Below are positions 24,750 to 32,636 of a DNA stretch of 32,758 bases, piece after piece. Each line of letters starts with the position of its first letter. Positions within the stretch are counted from its first letter, which is position 1. Source of the stretch: Pseudomonadota bacterium (GTDB taxonomy: Bacteria > Pseudomonadota > Gammaproteobacteria > Acidiferrobacterales > Acidiferrobacteraceae); NCBI GenBank assembly GCA_021827145.1, contig JAKAXK010000016.1:1-32758 (forward strand). The letters run 5' to 3'. The notes under the pieces were generated by a model, which was given only the letters and a program-made list of their open reading frames with translations, had not been told where the DNA came from and did no database searches. Position numbers and translations under genes: made by a program.

Positions 24750-25571
24750 ATGCGCAGCGGCTGTCACTTTAAAACCGATCGCGGGCGAGCACTGGCGGCC
24801 CTCGGCTTGGCGGTGGCACTCGGTGGCTGTGGCCTTCTGCCCAGCACGGGCTATCGCAACCCGGCGAACCTTTCCGTCCGTGCCGCCATACCCCACAAGC
24901 TGGCCTTGAGCCCCTACGGCAACAGCCCCTATACCGTAAACGGCCGCACCTACTACCCACTCAAGACCGCGGCCGGTTATCGACGACGCGGCATCGCCTC
25001 CTGGTACGGGATCCCCTTCAATGGACAGAAGACATCGGACGGGGAGACCTACAACATGTATGCCATGACGGCCGCGAGCAAGGTCCTGCCGCTGCCGTCC
25101 TATGCGCTGGTGCGCAACCTCAACAATGGTAAGAGCGTGGTCGTCCGCGTCAATGATCGCGGGCCGTTTTACCGAGGGCGCATCATAGATCTCTCTTACG
25201 CCGCAGCCGCCCGTCTGGGCGTGCTCGCCACCGGCACCGCGCCGGTCATAGTCGAGGGCTTGGCGCCGGGCGAGAAGCGCGTCACCCCGGTACGACCCCG
25301 CGGACCGAACGTTTTCGGCCCCCATCACGTGGCACACCGAGCCTTTTTCGTACAGGTCGGCGCCTTCCTGCGGCAACACGACGCCGATCGCTTGCTGCGA
25401 CGCCTCCGAGGAAAAGGGCTGCAGAAACTTCATGTGCTGCACGACCATGCCCATGGGCACGGCCTTTATCTCGTGCGCGTGGGGCCGGAGGCGGATCGGG
25501 ACGCGGCCAAGGCACTGCTCGCCCGGCTGTCGCGCGCGGGCCTGGGACGGGGCCTCATCGTCGATCCGTGA
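24750..25571 (+). CDS. rlpA: Septal-ring lytic transglycosylase RlpA, SPOR-domain lipoprotein
   Basis: A 273-residue lipoprotein. The lipobox is L24-G-G-C27, so the mature protein starts at C27 and is attached to the outer or inner membrane. The double-psi beta-barrel domain runs about residues 80-170: GIASWYGIPFNGQKTSDGETYNMYAMTAA and VVRVNDRGPFYRGRIIDLSYAAA. A SPOR domain (about 195-270: FFVQVGAFLRQHDADRLLRRL and LYLVRVGP) binds denuded glycan at the division site. RlpA cuts glycan strands lacking stem peptides. GGAGG lies 12 bases before the ATG, longer than ideal. It follows rodA after a 177-base gap without a gene. Confidence 0.93.
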   Translation: MRSGCHFKTDRGRALAALGLAVALGGCGLLPSTGYRNPANLSVRAAIPHKLALSPYGNSPYTVNGRTYYPLKTAAGYRRRGIASWYGIPFNGQKTSDGETYNMYAMTAASKVLPLPSYALVRNLNNGKSVVVRVNDRGPFYRGRIIDLSYAAAARLGVLATGTAPVIVEGLAPGEKRVTPVRPRGPNVFGPHHVAHRAFFVQVGAFLRQHDADRLLRRLRGKGLQKLHVLHDHAHGHGLYLVRVGPEADRDAAKALLARLSRAGLGRGLIVDP

Positions 25572-25580
25572 GCCCCGCTC

Positions 25581-25596
25581 CACCGCCTAGGCGGTG
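25581..25596. repeat. Perfect 16-bp palindrome after rlpA
   Basis: CACCGCCTAGGCGGTG begins 10 bases after the rlpA stop. As RNA it gives a 6-bp GC stem with a CUAG loop. A second inverted pair, CCCGTC and GACGGG, follows within 40 bases. It is a likely transcription end, though no T-run is seen, and shares its CCTAGG core with the palindrome after cbbO. Confidence 0.45.
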
Positions 25597-25704
25597 CCCG
25601 TCCGGCCAAGCCGCCTTTGACGGGGCCGCTCAGGCGTACGCGGACCCTGCCTGAAACCACGGCACCACGCCCTCATCAACTGGCGCGCGCCGCCCAAGCT
25701 CCCC

Positions 25705-25710
25705 TATAAT
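25705..25710 (+). promoter_or_regulatory. Consensus -10 element upstream of the dat-lip operon
   Basis: A perfect TATAAT stands 136 bases before the transaminase ATG. The -35 region is GC-rich and poor, so an activator or another sigma contact may be needed. The stretch 25597-25845 otherwise holds no gene I recognise. Confidence 0.4.
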
Positions 25711-25845
25711 GCACTCCATTGAGCGGCTCGCCTTACGCCCGACCCGCCATATCGAGCACCAAGACGCGGGCGAGACCAGCCGACGGGACCGCATCTGTAA
25801 GCCGCGCTCCCAGAAAAAGCCGCGCCGCAGCCAGAGGACCAACTC

Positions 25846-26703
25846 ATGCTCGTGTACCTGAACGGCGACTGGATACCTGGCGAGGACGCGTGTGTATCGG
25901 TCTTCGATCGGGGATTTGTCTTCGGAGACAGCGTCTACGAGGTCATCCCGGTGTATGGGTACCGGCTGTTCCGCGAGGCGGCCCATCTGGCGCGCCTCAA
26001 GGCCAGCATGGCCGCAGTCGGCATGGGCATGGGTGCGCTGACCGTCACCTGGTCCGCGGTATTCGCGCGGCTCGCGGAAACCCTGCCTTCCGGCGAGGGG
26101 ACCGTATACCTGCAGGTGACGCGGGGGGCAGCCCCCCGCCAACATACGTTTCCCGCGAATGCCCCCCTCACGGTATTCGCCTACGCCCGGCCACGCGTGT
26201 CGGAACCGGGAGTGGGCGCGGGTTATGAAATCAGCGCCATTCTCTGTGATGACATCCGGTGGTCGCGCTGCGACATCAAGACGACATCACTCATCGCCAA
26301 CGTCTTGCTGGCGCAGGAGGCTGCGGCACGCGGCGCCGAAGAGGCCCTACTGGTGCGGGACGATCGGGTCAATGAGGGCGCGGTGAGCAATGTCTTTGCG
26401 GTGCGCGCGGGACGACTGCTCACGGCCCCTTGCAACCATCTCATCCTGGGTGGGGTGACGCGCGACGTGGTACTGGAACTGGCTACCGGCCTCGGCATCC
26501 CGTTTGAGGAGCGCGCGCCATCCCGCGCCGAACTTTTGGGGGCCGACGAAGTCTTCATCACAAGCTCCGGTCGCGAAGTGGCGGCGGTGACGCGCATCGA
26601 TGACAGACCCGTGGGAGACGGCCGGTTGGGCCCGGTATTCCGCCGTTTGCACGCGGCCTTCCAGACTTTCAAGGAGGAAGTGCGCATAGGTACGAGGACT
26701 TAA
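25846..26703 (+). CDS. dat: D-amino-acid transaminase (class IV aminotransferase)
   Basis: A 285-residue PLP enzyme of fold type IV. The PLP lysine is K145 (CDIKTTSLIANVL), and E177 in VNEGAVSNVF is the conserved pyridine-nitrogen contact; both numbers coincide with the Bacillus D-amino acid transaminase. Y31 (DSVYEV), R98 and H100 (APRQH), which form that enzyme's carboxylate trap, are also at the same positions, supporting D-amino acid use over branched-chain or aminodeoxychorismate activity. It would convert D-alanine and 2-oxoglutarate to pyruvate and D-glutamate for cell wall building. GAGG is 8 bases before the ATG. ybeD follows with no gap, so it leads the lip operon. Confidence 0.9.
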   Translation: MLVYLNGDWIPGEDACVSVFDRGFVFGDSVYEVIPVYGYRLFREAAHLARLKASMAAVGMGMGALTVTWSAVFARLAETLPSGEGTVYLQVTRGAAPRQHTFPANAPLTVFAYARPRVSEPGVGAGYEISAILCDDIRWSRCDIKTTSLIANVLLAQEAAARGAEEALLVRDDRVNEGAVSNVFAVRAGRLLTAPCNHLILGGVTRDVVLELATGLGIPFEERAPSRAELLGADEVFITSSGREVAAVTRIDDRPVGDGRLGPVFRRLHAAFQTFKEEVRIGTRT

Positions 26704-26991
26704 GTGGCGACAGCAAACGGACACGACGACAAGGCGCCCGAGCTCCTGACCTTCCCATGCACAATCGACATCAAGGCGGTCGGCAAACAATCCGCGCGCT
26801 TCGAGGCCTTGGTGCATGCGATCGTCTCACGACACATCGGGCCTCAAGACCTGCTCTCCACCACGCATCGCGAGAGCCGCGGTGGCAATTATGTCGCCAT
26901 CACGCTCACCATCCGCGCCTTGGGACGGGCGCAGCTCGATGCCATCTATGAGGCCTTGAGCGCGTCGCCCGAGGTTCTCATGGCGTTATGA
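26704..26991 (+). CDS. ybeD: YbeD-family (DUF493) small regulatory-type protein
   Basis: A 95-residue DUF493 protein: LTFPCTIDIKAVGKQSARFEALVHAIV, then the strand [36 protein letters not shown], matching YbeD of E. coli, an ACT-like ferredoxin fold of unknown detailed role. The start is GTG directly after the transaminase stop, with GAGG seven bases upstream. It overlaps lipB by 4 bases, and ybeD next to lipB is a widespread gene order in proteobacteria. Confidence 0.9.
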   Translation: MATANGHDDKAPELLTFPCTIDIKAVGKQSARFEALVHAIVSRHIGPQDLLSTTHRESRGGNYVAITLTIRALGRAQLDAIYEALSASPEVLMAL

Positions 26992-27665
26992 TCGAGGACC
27001 CGAAGGTCCGCCGCTGGCGGGGCATGGTAGATTTCCACGACAGCTGGCGGGCGATGCGCGAGTTCAGCGAGACGCGCTCGGGGGACACGCCCGATGAGAT
27101 CTGGGTGCTCGAACACACCCCCGTCTACACGCGCGGGCGCAATGCCAAAGAGCCCTCGCCCCCCGGCCCGATCCCGACCGTGGACATTGATCGCGGGGGC
27201 GATCTGACCTATCACGGCCCAGGCCAGCTCGTCGTCTACGCCCTCGTCGATCTTGCGCGCCGCAAGATGGGCGTCCGGCATCTGGTCGCGGCCCTGGAAT
27301 CGGCCGTTCAGGACACCCTCGCGCACTTCCACATCGAGGGCGCGATGACGCGCGCTGGTGCGCCCGGGGTCTATGTCGGAGACGCCAAGATTGCGTCCCT
27401 GGGATTGCGTATCCGCGGTGGCCGTAGCTATCATGGGCTCGCCTTGAACGTGGCCATGGACCTCCGCCCTTTCACCGCCATCGCGCCCTGCGGTTACCAA
27501 GGGCTGCGTATGACGCAGATCGCCGACTGCGGGGGCCCCGGGGATATCGACCAGGTGGCGGCAGTCCTGATACCAGAACTTGTAACCCGTTTGAGACATC
27601 ACCCGGAAGCCGACACCCATGCCACAGACACCCGATCCGCGCCCCACCTCCCCTCGCGCCCTTAA
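26988..27665 (+). CDS. lipB: Octanoyl-[acyl carrier protein] transferase LipB
   Basis: A 225-residue LipB, which moves octanoyl groups from acyl carrier protein to lipoyl domains. Signatures: [16 protein letters not shown], catalytic lysine K134 in [12 protein letters not shown], and catalytic cysteine C168 in APCGYQG. The start overlaps the ybeD stop (ATGA). The C-terminal tail (about residues 205-225) is unstructured and its codons overlap the first 47 bases of lipA in another frame, a larger overlap than usual. Confidence 0.95.
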   Translation: MIEDPKVRRWRGMVDFHDSWRAMREFSETRSGDTPDEIWVLEHTPVYTRGRNAKEPSPPGPIPTVDIDRGGDLTYHGPGQLVVYALVDLARRKMGVRHLVAALESAVQDTLAHFHIEGAMTRAGAPGVYVGDAKIASLGLRIRGGRSYHGLALNVAMDLRPFTAIAPCGYQGLRMTQIADCGGPGDIDQVAAVLIPELVTRLRHHPEADTHATDTRSAPHLPSRP

Positions 27666-28578
27666 GGGAATCGAAAAGATCAAGGTCCGGGTGGCACAGG
27701 AACCCGTGCAGCCGACGCCCAAACCTGCCTGGTTACGCGTGCGCTCGCCACTCTCGCCCGAGGTCGGGCGCCTGAAAGCCATTCTGCGCGACCACGCCCT
27801 CCATAGCGTGTGCGAAGAGGCGTCGTGCCCGAACATCGGCGAATGCTTCGGGCATGGAACGGCGACATTCATGATCATGGGGCGACTCTGTACCCGCCGC
27901 TGCCCGTTTTGCGACGTGGCGCATGGTCGTCCGGACCCCCTGGATCCCGACGAACCGCGACACCTGGCGCAGGCCATAGCGGCCATGAATCTTCGCTTCG
28001 TGGTCGTCACATCGGTGGATCGCGATGATCTGCGTGACGGCGGAGGGGCGCACTTCGCCGCCTGCGTCGGTGCGATACGCACGGCCGCGCCAGCCGTCCG
28101 CATAGAGACCCTGGTGCCGGATTTTCGGGGGCGCGTGGGGGCGGCCCTGGAGGCACTCGCCGCGGCACCCCCGGATATCTTCAATCACAATATGGAGACT
28201 GTGCCGCGCCTCTATAAGGCGGTGCGGCCCGGCGCCGATTACCAGGGATCGCTCGCGCTCCTGAAGGCCTTCAAAGACCGCTACCCGGACATCCCTACGA
28301 AGTCCGGCCTCATGGTGGGCCTGGGCGAGAGCCGCACGGAGATTGAGCAAACACTCGCCGATCTGCGCGCGCATGGCTGCGAGTGGCTCACGATCGGGCA
28401 ATATCTGCGGCCAAGCCTCGCGCACTTGGCCGTGGACCGTTATGTGAGCCCCGACGAGTTCGCTGAAATCGGGGACTGGGCGCGCGGCTTGGGTTTCACG
28501 AATGTCGCGAGTGGCCCGCTCGTGCGCTCCTCTTATCATGCCGATCGCCAAGCCGCCGGGGAGTCGGTCGGGGCGTGA
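27619..28578 (+). CDS. lipA: Lipoyl synthase LipA (radical SAM)
   Basis: A 319-residue radical SAM enzyme that inserts two sulfur atoms into octanoyl chains. Both clusters are encoded: auxiliary cluster cysteines C65, C70, C76 ([13 protein letters not shown]) and radical SAM cysteines C91, C95, C98 (CTRRCPFCD); the RSSYHAD end supplies the serine ligand. The first 35 residues are Pro-rich and unique. The start at 27619 overlaps lipB by 47 bases; a later start would remove only non-conserved residues, so it is uncertain. The next gene, ydcF, overlaps its stop by 4 bases. Confidence 0.96.
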   Translation: MPQTPDPRPTSPRALKGIEKIKVRVAQEPVQPTPKPAWLRVRSPLSPEVGRLKAILRDHALHSVCEEASCPNIGECFGHGTATFMIMGRLCTRRCPFCDVAHGRPDPLDPDEPRHLAQAIAAMNLRFVVVTSVDRDDLRDGGGAHFAACVGAIRTAAPAVRIETLVPDFRGRVGAALEALAAAPPDIFNHNMETVPRLYKAVRPGADYQGSLALLKAFKDRYPDIPTKSGLMVGLGESRTEIEQTLADLRAHGCEWLTIGQYLRPSLAHLAVDRYVSPDEFAEIGDWARGLGFTNVASGPLVRSSYHADRQAAGESVGA

Positions 28579-29369
28579 TCGTCTGGCACGGGCTCGTCAA
28601 TGCCGTCTTGACGCCGCCCGGCCTCTTTCTGTTGCCGATGGCCGCAGGCCTCGTCGTGATCGCCACGCGCAGGCACAAGCTGGGTACGGCGATCGCCACG
28701 CTGTCATGGGCGGGGCTCGTCGTTATGAGCTTGCCGGCCGTGAGCTCAGCACTTGCGCGCAGCTGGGAAAGCTATCCCGCCTTGCATCGCCCGCTTCCGA
28801 TAGGTCCCCGCGCCATTGTGGTGTTGGCCGCCGGCCGCTACCACGACGCCCCGGAGTACGGCGGGCACACCACAGTCGGCATCGACACACTCGCGCGGCT
28901 CGCCTATGCCGCCCACCTGTTTCGCGAAACCCGGCTGCCCATCCTGGTCTCGGGTGGGGCCCCACTCACAGGAATGGCGGCGGCACTACTCATGCGGCAT
29001 GTCCTGAAGCACGATTTCGCAACCCCGGTGAAATGGGTGGAGGCGAGCTCCCAAACGACGACACAGAATGCGGAGTATTCCTGGGTGATCCTGCGCTCCC
29101 AGAAGATCCACACCATCTTCCTCGTCACACAGGCCTGGCACATGCCGCGCGCCGTGGCACTCTTTCGCCGCGCGGGTTTCAAGGTCGTGCCCGCCCCGAC
29201 CGATTTCGTGACGCGATCTCGGCGCGATACGACCATCCTGGCCTACCTCCCAAACGCCCACGCCCTCGCCCTGACGGCCGTGATCTTCCACGAAATGATA
29301 GGTCTGGCCTGGGTACGAGTGGCCGCCTTGCTCCCCGCGCCCGTGGCCCATCTCATAAGTCACGGCTGA
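28575..29369 (+). CDS. YdcF/ElyC-family (DUF218) membrane protein
   Basis: A 264-residue protein of the DUF218 family (YdcF, SanA, ElyC). Two N-terminal membrane segments (about 10-30 and 38-55) precede a soluble Rossmann-like domain with [18 protein letters not shown], then [10 protein letters not shown], the [13 protein letters not shown] motif, and [19 protein letters not shown], all family landmarks. ElyC affects envelope integrity, but the biochemical role is not established. The start is GTG at 28575, overlapping the lipA stop (GTGA), so it belongs to the dat-ybeD-lipB-lipA transcript. Tandem hairpins follow the stop codon. Confidence 0.85.
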   Translation: MIVWHGLVNAVLTPPGLFLLPMAAGLVVIATRRHKLGTAIATLSWAGLVVMSLPAVSSALARSWESYPALHRPLPIGPRAIVVLAAGRYHDAPEYGGHTTVGIDTLARLAYAAHLFRETRLPILVSGGAPLTGMAAALLMRHVLKHDFATPVKWVEASSQTTTQNAEYSWVILRSQKIHTIFLVTQAWHMPRAVALFRRAGFKVVPAPTDFVTRSRRDTTILAYLPNAHALALTAVIFHEMIGLAWVRVAALLPAPVAHLISHG

Positions 29370-29408
29370 GCCGCTACGCCACAACGAGGGCCGAACGGCC
29401 TATCGGGC

Positions 29409-29457
29409 CGGGGACGCAGCCCCCGAGGACTGGCTGTGGTCGGACCGAGCCCAGCCA
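29409..29457 (+). terminator. Two tandem hairpins after ydcF
   Basis: The first is CGGGG (29409-29413) with CCCCG (29421-29425) and a 7-base loop. The second is TGGCTG (29431-29436) with CAGCCA (29452-29457), extended by an inner GG/CC pair. Neither has a T-run, so they may end the lip operon transcript in a non-canonical way or protect its 3' end. The remaining gap to 29577 holds no gene. Confidence 0.4.
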
Positions 29458-29542
29458 CATGGGGGTGAGTGCCGCGGGAATCTCCCATAGATAAGGGGGC
29501 AACCGACCTGAAGGTCCGATTTTCCTGAGCTTCCTCGGTGAT

Positions 29543-29550
29543 CTACCCTA
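29543..29550 (+). promoter_or_regulatory. Sigma-S-like -10 element before the stress-type gene set
   Basis: CTACCCTA is one base away from the CTACACT form favoured by the stationary-phase sigma factor. It lies 27 bases before the ATG at 29577, and GAGGA lies 8 bases before that start. The -35 region (TTTCCT) is poor, as is common for that sigma factor. The idea rests on the -10 and on the kind of genes downstream. Confidence 0.35.
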
Positions 29551-29576
29551 GCGGAAACCTTAAAGAGGAAGCCGCC

Positions 29577-29813
29577 ATGGGTGTCGCCGAACCCGTTTCT
29601 CCCGCAGATCATGCCGACTATGCGGCGGCCCGTGCCAACCCCTATGCCGAGGAGCTGCTAAGCCTGATCCGAAAGGTGAGCGCCTATGTATCCGAGCACG
29701 ATGCCAAGGCCATGCGCCGCGACCTCGAACGGCGCATCCAGGCACATCCAGGCACAAGCATCGCCCTGGGATTCGCGGCGGGCGTCATTCTCGGCAAGCT
29801 CATCCAGCGGTAG
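29577..29813 (+). CDS. YqjD/ElaB-like (DUF883) membrane-anchored protein
   Basis: A 78-residue protein with a helical, charged N-terminal part (EELLSLIRKVSAYVSEHDAKAMRRDLERRIQ) and a C-terminal hydrophobic tail (TSIALGFAAGVILGKLIQ), the design of the YqjD/ElaB/YgaM family. Those proteins sit in the inner membrane by their tail and bind stalled ribosomes in stationary phase in E. coli. The HPGTSIALGFAAGVILG end corresponds to the family's HPxxSxxxAxGxGxLxG. I chose ATG 29577 because GAGGA lies 8 bases upstream. It is the first of three small genes in series, a set like the yqjD-yqjE-yqjK group of enterobacteria. Confidence 0.75.
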   Translation: MGVAEPVSPADHADYAAARANPYAEELLSLIRKVSAYVSEHDAKAMRRDLERRIQAHPGTSIALGFAAGVILGKLIQR

Positions 29814-30272
29814 ATGCGCATGGCTACCCAATGGAACCCCGAGACCATGCGGACGCAGCCAGCAGCGGACGGCCTGTCGCTGAAGGGTTTGCTACGCCAC
29901 GCCGCCGACGAGGCCGGCGCCATCATCCGTAGCGAAGCCAATGTCATCAAACTCGAGATCGAGGAGAGCACGCGCGCCATCATAGTCGACGCCATGAAGG
30001 CCGCCGCCTATAGCGCCATAGCCTTACTCGGCCTCTTAAGTCTGCTGGCCTTTCTTATCATAGGGCTTGCGGATCTATTGGCGGGAACCGCCTCGTCCAT
30101 GGCGAGCTTCTGGGCGAGCGCGCTCATAATAGGCGTACTTTTCACGGGCATAGGCGGCGGGATGGCGATACGGCACGCCAAGCGCATCGGACACGACACC
30201 TATCTCAAGAATACGCGCTCTGAAATACAAGCCGACAAAACGTTTCTCAAGAAAGAGTGGAATAAACTTTGA
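29814..30272 (+). CDS. DUF1469/YqjE-like phage-holin-superfamily membrane protein
   Basis: A 152-residue protein with an N-terminal cytoplasmic helix (LKGLLRHAADEAGAIIRSEANVIKLEIEES), two membrane segments (about 66-90 and 98-120) joined by a short loop, and a basic, charged tail. This is the DUF1469/YqjE pattern, in the Phage_holin_3_6 superfamily. The ATG follows the preceding stop codon directly; the second methionine (29820) is an alternative start and neither has a good ribosome binding site, so translation is probably coupled. Function is unknown; membership in a stress-type set with YqjD is the main clue. Confidence 0.72.
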   Translation: MRMATQWNPETMRTQPAADGLSLKGLLRHAADEAGAIIRSEANVIKLEIEESTRAIIVDAMKAAAYSAIALLGLLSLLAFLIIGLADLLAGTASSMASFWASALIIGVLFTGIGGGMAIRHAKRIGHDTYLKNTRSEIQADKTFLKKEWNKL

Positions 30273-30286
30273 ACCAAAGGGACCCC

Positions 30287-30757
30287 ATGAGCGACGAAGT
30301 CATTGAGGTGTACTCCTCGGACGAGGCGCGGCAAGAGGCCGAGCGGCATCGACGCGATCTTGCCGACACGCTTGACGCCTTGGGCGCGCGGGTCGGAGGA
30401 GCGGTAGAACAATTCGAGCGCCAGATCACGTTCCCCGTGCGGTGGGCCGTCGAACACCCACTTGCGGCCGTCGGCCTGAGCGTGGGTACGGGCCTGTTGC
30501 TCGGCCGTCGCCTGCACGGTCCCCGGACCCATCGTACGAGCGCCTTGGCCCGGGAGCTCGAGGGCGCCTACCTCCAAGGGCGGCACGATGAAAAGGAGCA
30601 GCAAGCACCGCGCGCGTCCGAATACTGGGCCGGCGTGAAGCTCGCCGACGGGCCGAACTTTGGCGCTTTACTCATCGAGGCCGCCAAACCGCTCCTAAGC
30701 CACCTCAGCCAAAGCATTGCCGAAAGCTTCAAGAATGGGGCTTCCAAGCGCTCGTGA
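30287..30757 (+). CDS. DUF3618-like membrane-associated protein
   Basis: A 156-residue protein. The N-terminal region EAERHRRDLADTLDALGARVGGAVEQFERQI resembles DUF3618 (a charged coiled coil with LAxTLDALxxRV). A moderately hydrophobic stretch at about 55-72 (HPLAAVGLSVGTGLLLG) matches the glycine-rich tail segment seen in YqjD-type proteins, and a helical tail follows. I chose ATG 30287, which has AAGGGA upstream, over the TTG at 30269 that overlaps the previous stop. It completes the three-gene set of small membrane proteins. Function is unknown. Confidence 0.65.
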   Translation: MSDEVIEVYSSDEARQEAERHRRDLADTLDALGARVGGAVEQFERQITFPVRWAVEHPLAAVGLSVGTGLLLGRRLHGPRTHRTSALARELEGAYLQGRHDEKEQQAPRASEYWAGVKLADGPNFGALLIEAAKPLLSHLSQSIAESFKNGASKRS

Positions 30758-30784
30758 GCTATGATGGGCCCATAGGGACACCAA

Positions 30785-30806
30785 CTCTCGGCCCACCATC
30801 CGAGAG
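30785..30806. terminator. Hairpin after the stress-type gene set
   Basis: CTCTCGG (30785-30791) and CCGAGAG (30800-30806) are perfect arms around an 8-base loop, 28 bases after the DUF3618-like gene and before the convergent membrane protein gene. There is no T-run. The rest of 30758-30984 has no gene I recognise. Confidence 0.4.
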
Positions 30807-30984
30807 CAACGGGCATCTATCGTGGCCTTTCCTTAAGCCCGCCTTGACCGTCACGCGAGAAGGGCGCCCCCGTGACCGATACGCGACACCCCCATACTGT
30901 AGACCCAGGAGCGATCTCTGGCCCCGCTGCGCTGCCCCGCGGCCGTGCCCATCCTTCGCCTGCCGCCCCACCGGGACCTCGGAT

Positions 30985-32127
30985 CTAGCCCCCTCCGGGG
31001 AGAACGACGTGCATGCGTCCCGAGTAGCGGCATCCATTCCCGGCGTTCGTAACCCCATGAGCGTCCGCCGGACCCCACTTCTTTACATGAGCCAGTCGCA
31101 CCTCATACAACACCCAGTTATTGATCTCTCCGCGAACATGGCAACGTTCCACATATAACGCGTTAGAGGTCTGCAGGATCAGCGTGCCGTGCTCGGAGAC
31201 CTTGCTGCCATTGAGGCGATACTCGATAGGAAACCCGCCGTAATCTAAGGCTGCCATGACAAAGCCTGGCCAGATTTGCGCAACCAAGAAGGCCACGAGA
31301 ACCACTATCATCCCCACAAGTACAGCGGCCGAGATCACCCCAGACTGCCCAAACCCACTAACTAGGCGAAAAACGCCTCCGCCCAGAACCATGAGCGCCG
31401 TCACGAGCAATGCAACTTCCATGGCTGCCTTGGCGTGCCCCATGGCATTAATATTTACGATATTAATATAAACGTTTATCGGCAATACGAGAAAAACCGA
31501 GATTACCGCTGCAAGACCAAGGAGGATGCGTTTGCTGGACCATGGTGCGGGGCCAAAAAATACCCGGACGAAGGTACTGGCCCGGCCTAATACGGTGGTG
31601 ATCCACAAAAACGCCGCCAAGAAGAAGACGATAATCAGGGCCGTGGTTGCGTGGTTCCAGAGCAAGAACAGAGTCGTCGCTATTGCGATGAAGACAAAAA
31701 GCGCCCCTCCAGACAGCCACAACCTCGAAGCCTCTCCCTTGAGGCCTTCAATTTTCTCTTGTAACAGAAGCGCCCCTACGATTGATAGGATATCCGGAAC
31801 CAATACGGCGGCCGCGATAGCCGTTGTAAACGATACCACCATATTGTTAGATACGGTTTTCGATATAAGGGGGGCCAGGATCCGGATGTGATAGATGGTC
31901 TCGTACTGGCTCAATAATGTATGTGCGAAAATCAGTGATGCGGTGATGGCTCCGAATGTGGAGAGTGCCGCGAAACTCGCCAGCAAGGCGGCCCATTCAG
32001 ATAAGACCTTTGGCGGTGGCGGTATACGTCCCCGGTCGGCTCGTGGTTGACTTCCGCCATATTGTTTGTCTTTTTCGGGCTCCATCCCTGCCGCCTTTTT
32101 TGGGATTTTTTTAAGGACACATCGCAT
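30985..32127 (-). CDS. Unrecognised polytopic membrane protein
   Basis: A 380-residue protein that I do not recognise. After a basic, Pro-rich N-terminus (PKKAAGMEPEKDK, RIPPPPKVL) it has about seven hydrophobic segments, at roughly residues 45-70, 96-123, 138-157, 161-179, 200-223, 234-254 and 262-284. A soluble C-terminal domain (285-380) of mixed, beta-like character follows, with lone cysteines near 330 and 366. ATG 32127 and ATG 32085 are both possible starts, neither with a good ribosome binding site. The frame is also open upstream, without protein-like sequence. The base composition is clearly more AT-rich than the shape and lipoate genes to the left, suggesting horizontal acquisition. 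It is convergent with the stress-type set and divergent from the TrhA-like gene. No function can be assigned. Confidence 0.6.
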   Translation of the reverse strand: MRCVLKKIPKKAAGMEPEKDKQYGGSQPRADRGRIPPPPKVLSEWAALLASFAALSTFGAITASLIFAHTLLSQYETIYHIRILAPLISKTVSNNMVVSFTTAIAAAVLVPDILSIVGALLLQEKIEGLKGEASRLWLSGGALFVFIAIATTLFLLWNHATTALIIVFFLAAFLWITTVLGRASTFVRVFFGPAPWSSKRILLGLAAVISVFLVLPINVYINIVNINAMGHAKAAMEVALLVTALMVLGGGVFRLVSGFGQSGVISAAVLVGMIVVLVAFLVAQIWPGFVMAALDYGGFPIEYRLNGSKVSEHGTLILQTSNALYVERCHVRGEINNWVLYEVRLAHVKKWGPADAHGVTNAGNGCRYSGRMHVVLPGGG

Positions 32128-32636
32128 AGTGCCGCGAGAGCTTAGACATTGCAACGGTGGTATCGGCACTGATGGAATGTTTATAGCAATATTGTGGCGG
32201 GATGTGGTGAGTTTGCGGCCAGCACGAGGCTCGTGACACTGGAAGTGAATGCCGCGCCGATGATTTATGGCCAGGCCTACGGATGCGCGTCGTATACAAA
32301 GCGGTGCGGAAGGCTGGTAGCGGTAAGTCCTGCATGTACTATGGACAGAGATGGGTGGGGTCAATGTCTCGAAGTCGCAAGTGAGATAGGTGGCAAGGCG
32401 GCTTTTCAGGAATTGGGAAAGGCGTGGGGTTGTTCATGCCTTGACAGCTGTCATTGCGTCATAGGGTAAGGCCGTGTTCCATGGAAAGGATGATAACGAG
32501 GATTTTGTGCGAAGGCGCCGAGACGAGCCTAGCTCTTTGGGATGCCGAGTGCCAGAGTTGTGGTCAAAGAGTGTCGGATCGAACCGTAGGACGGTGTATG
32601 GGGGCTCGCAGGCAGTGCATTGTCTAGGGGTGCCGC
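32128..32636. other. Long non-coding stretch upstream of the TrhA-like gene
   Basis: About 500 bases without a convincing gene. A Cys-rich 91-codon frame from GTG 32194 (plus) has no ribosome binding site and no recognisable motif, so it is not called. The stretch holds the palindrome and -35 hexamer at 32441-32467 and is AT-richer than the chromosome average seen here. It may carry a long leader or remnants of acquired DNA. Confidence 0.4.
32441..32467 (+). promoter_or_regulatory. Consensus -35 with overlapping 12-bp palindrome
   Basis: A perfect TTGACA (32441-32446) overlaps the perfect palindrome TGACAGCTGTCA (32442-32453). A TAGGGT -10 candidate lies 15 bases on (32462-32467), a short spacer of the kind activated by MerR-type twisting or simply a weak promoter. 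The layout looks like an operator-controlled promoter, about 170 bases before the TrhA-like gene. Confidence 0.4.

Noticed and set aside
32194-32469. Cys-rich 91-codon frame on the plus strand
   Set aside because: GTG start without ribosome binding site, no motif, and it contains the candidate promoter and palindrome of the next gene.
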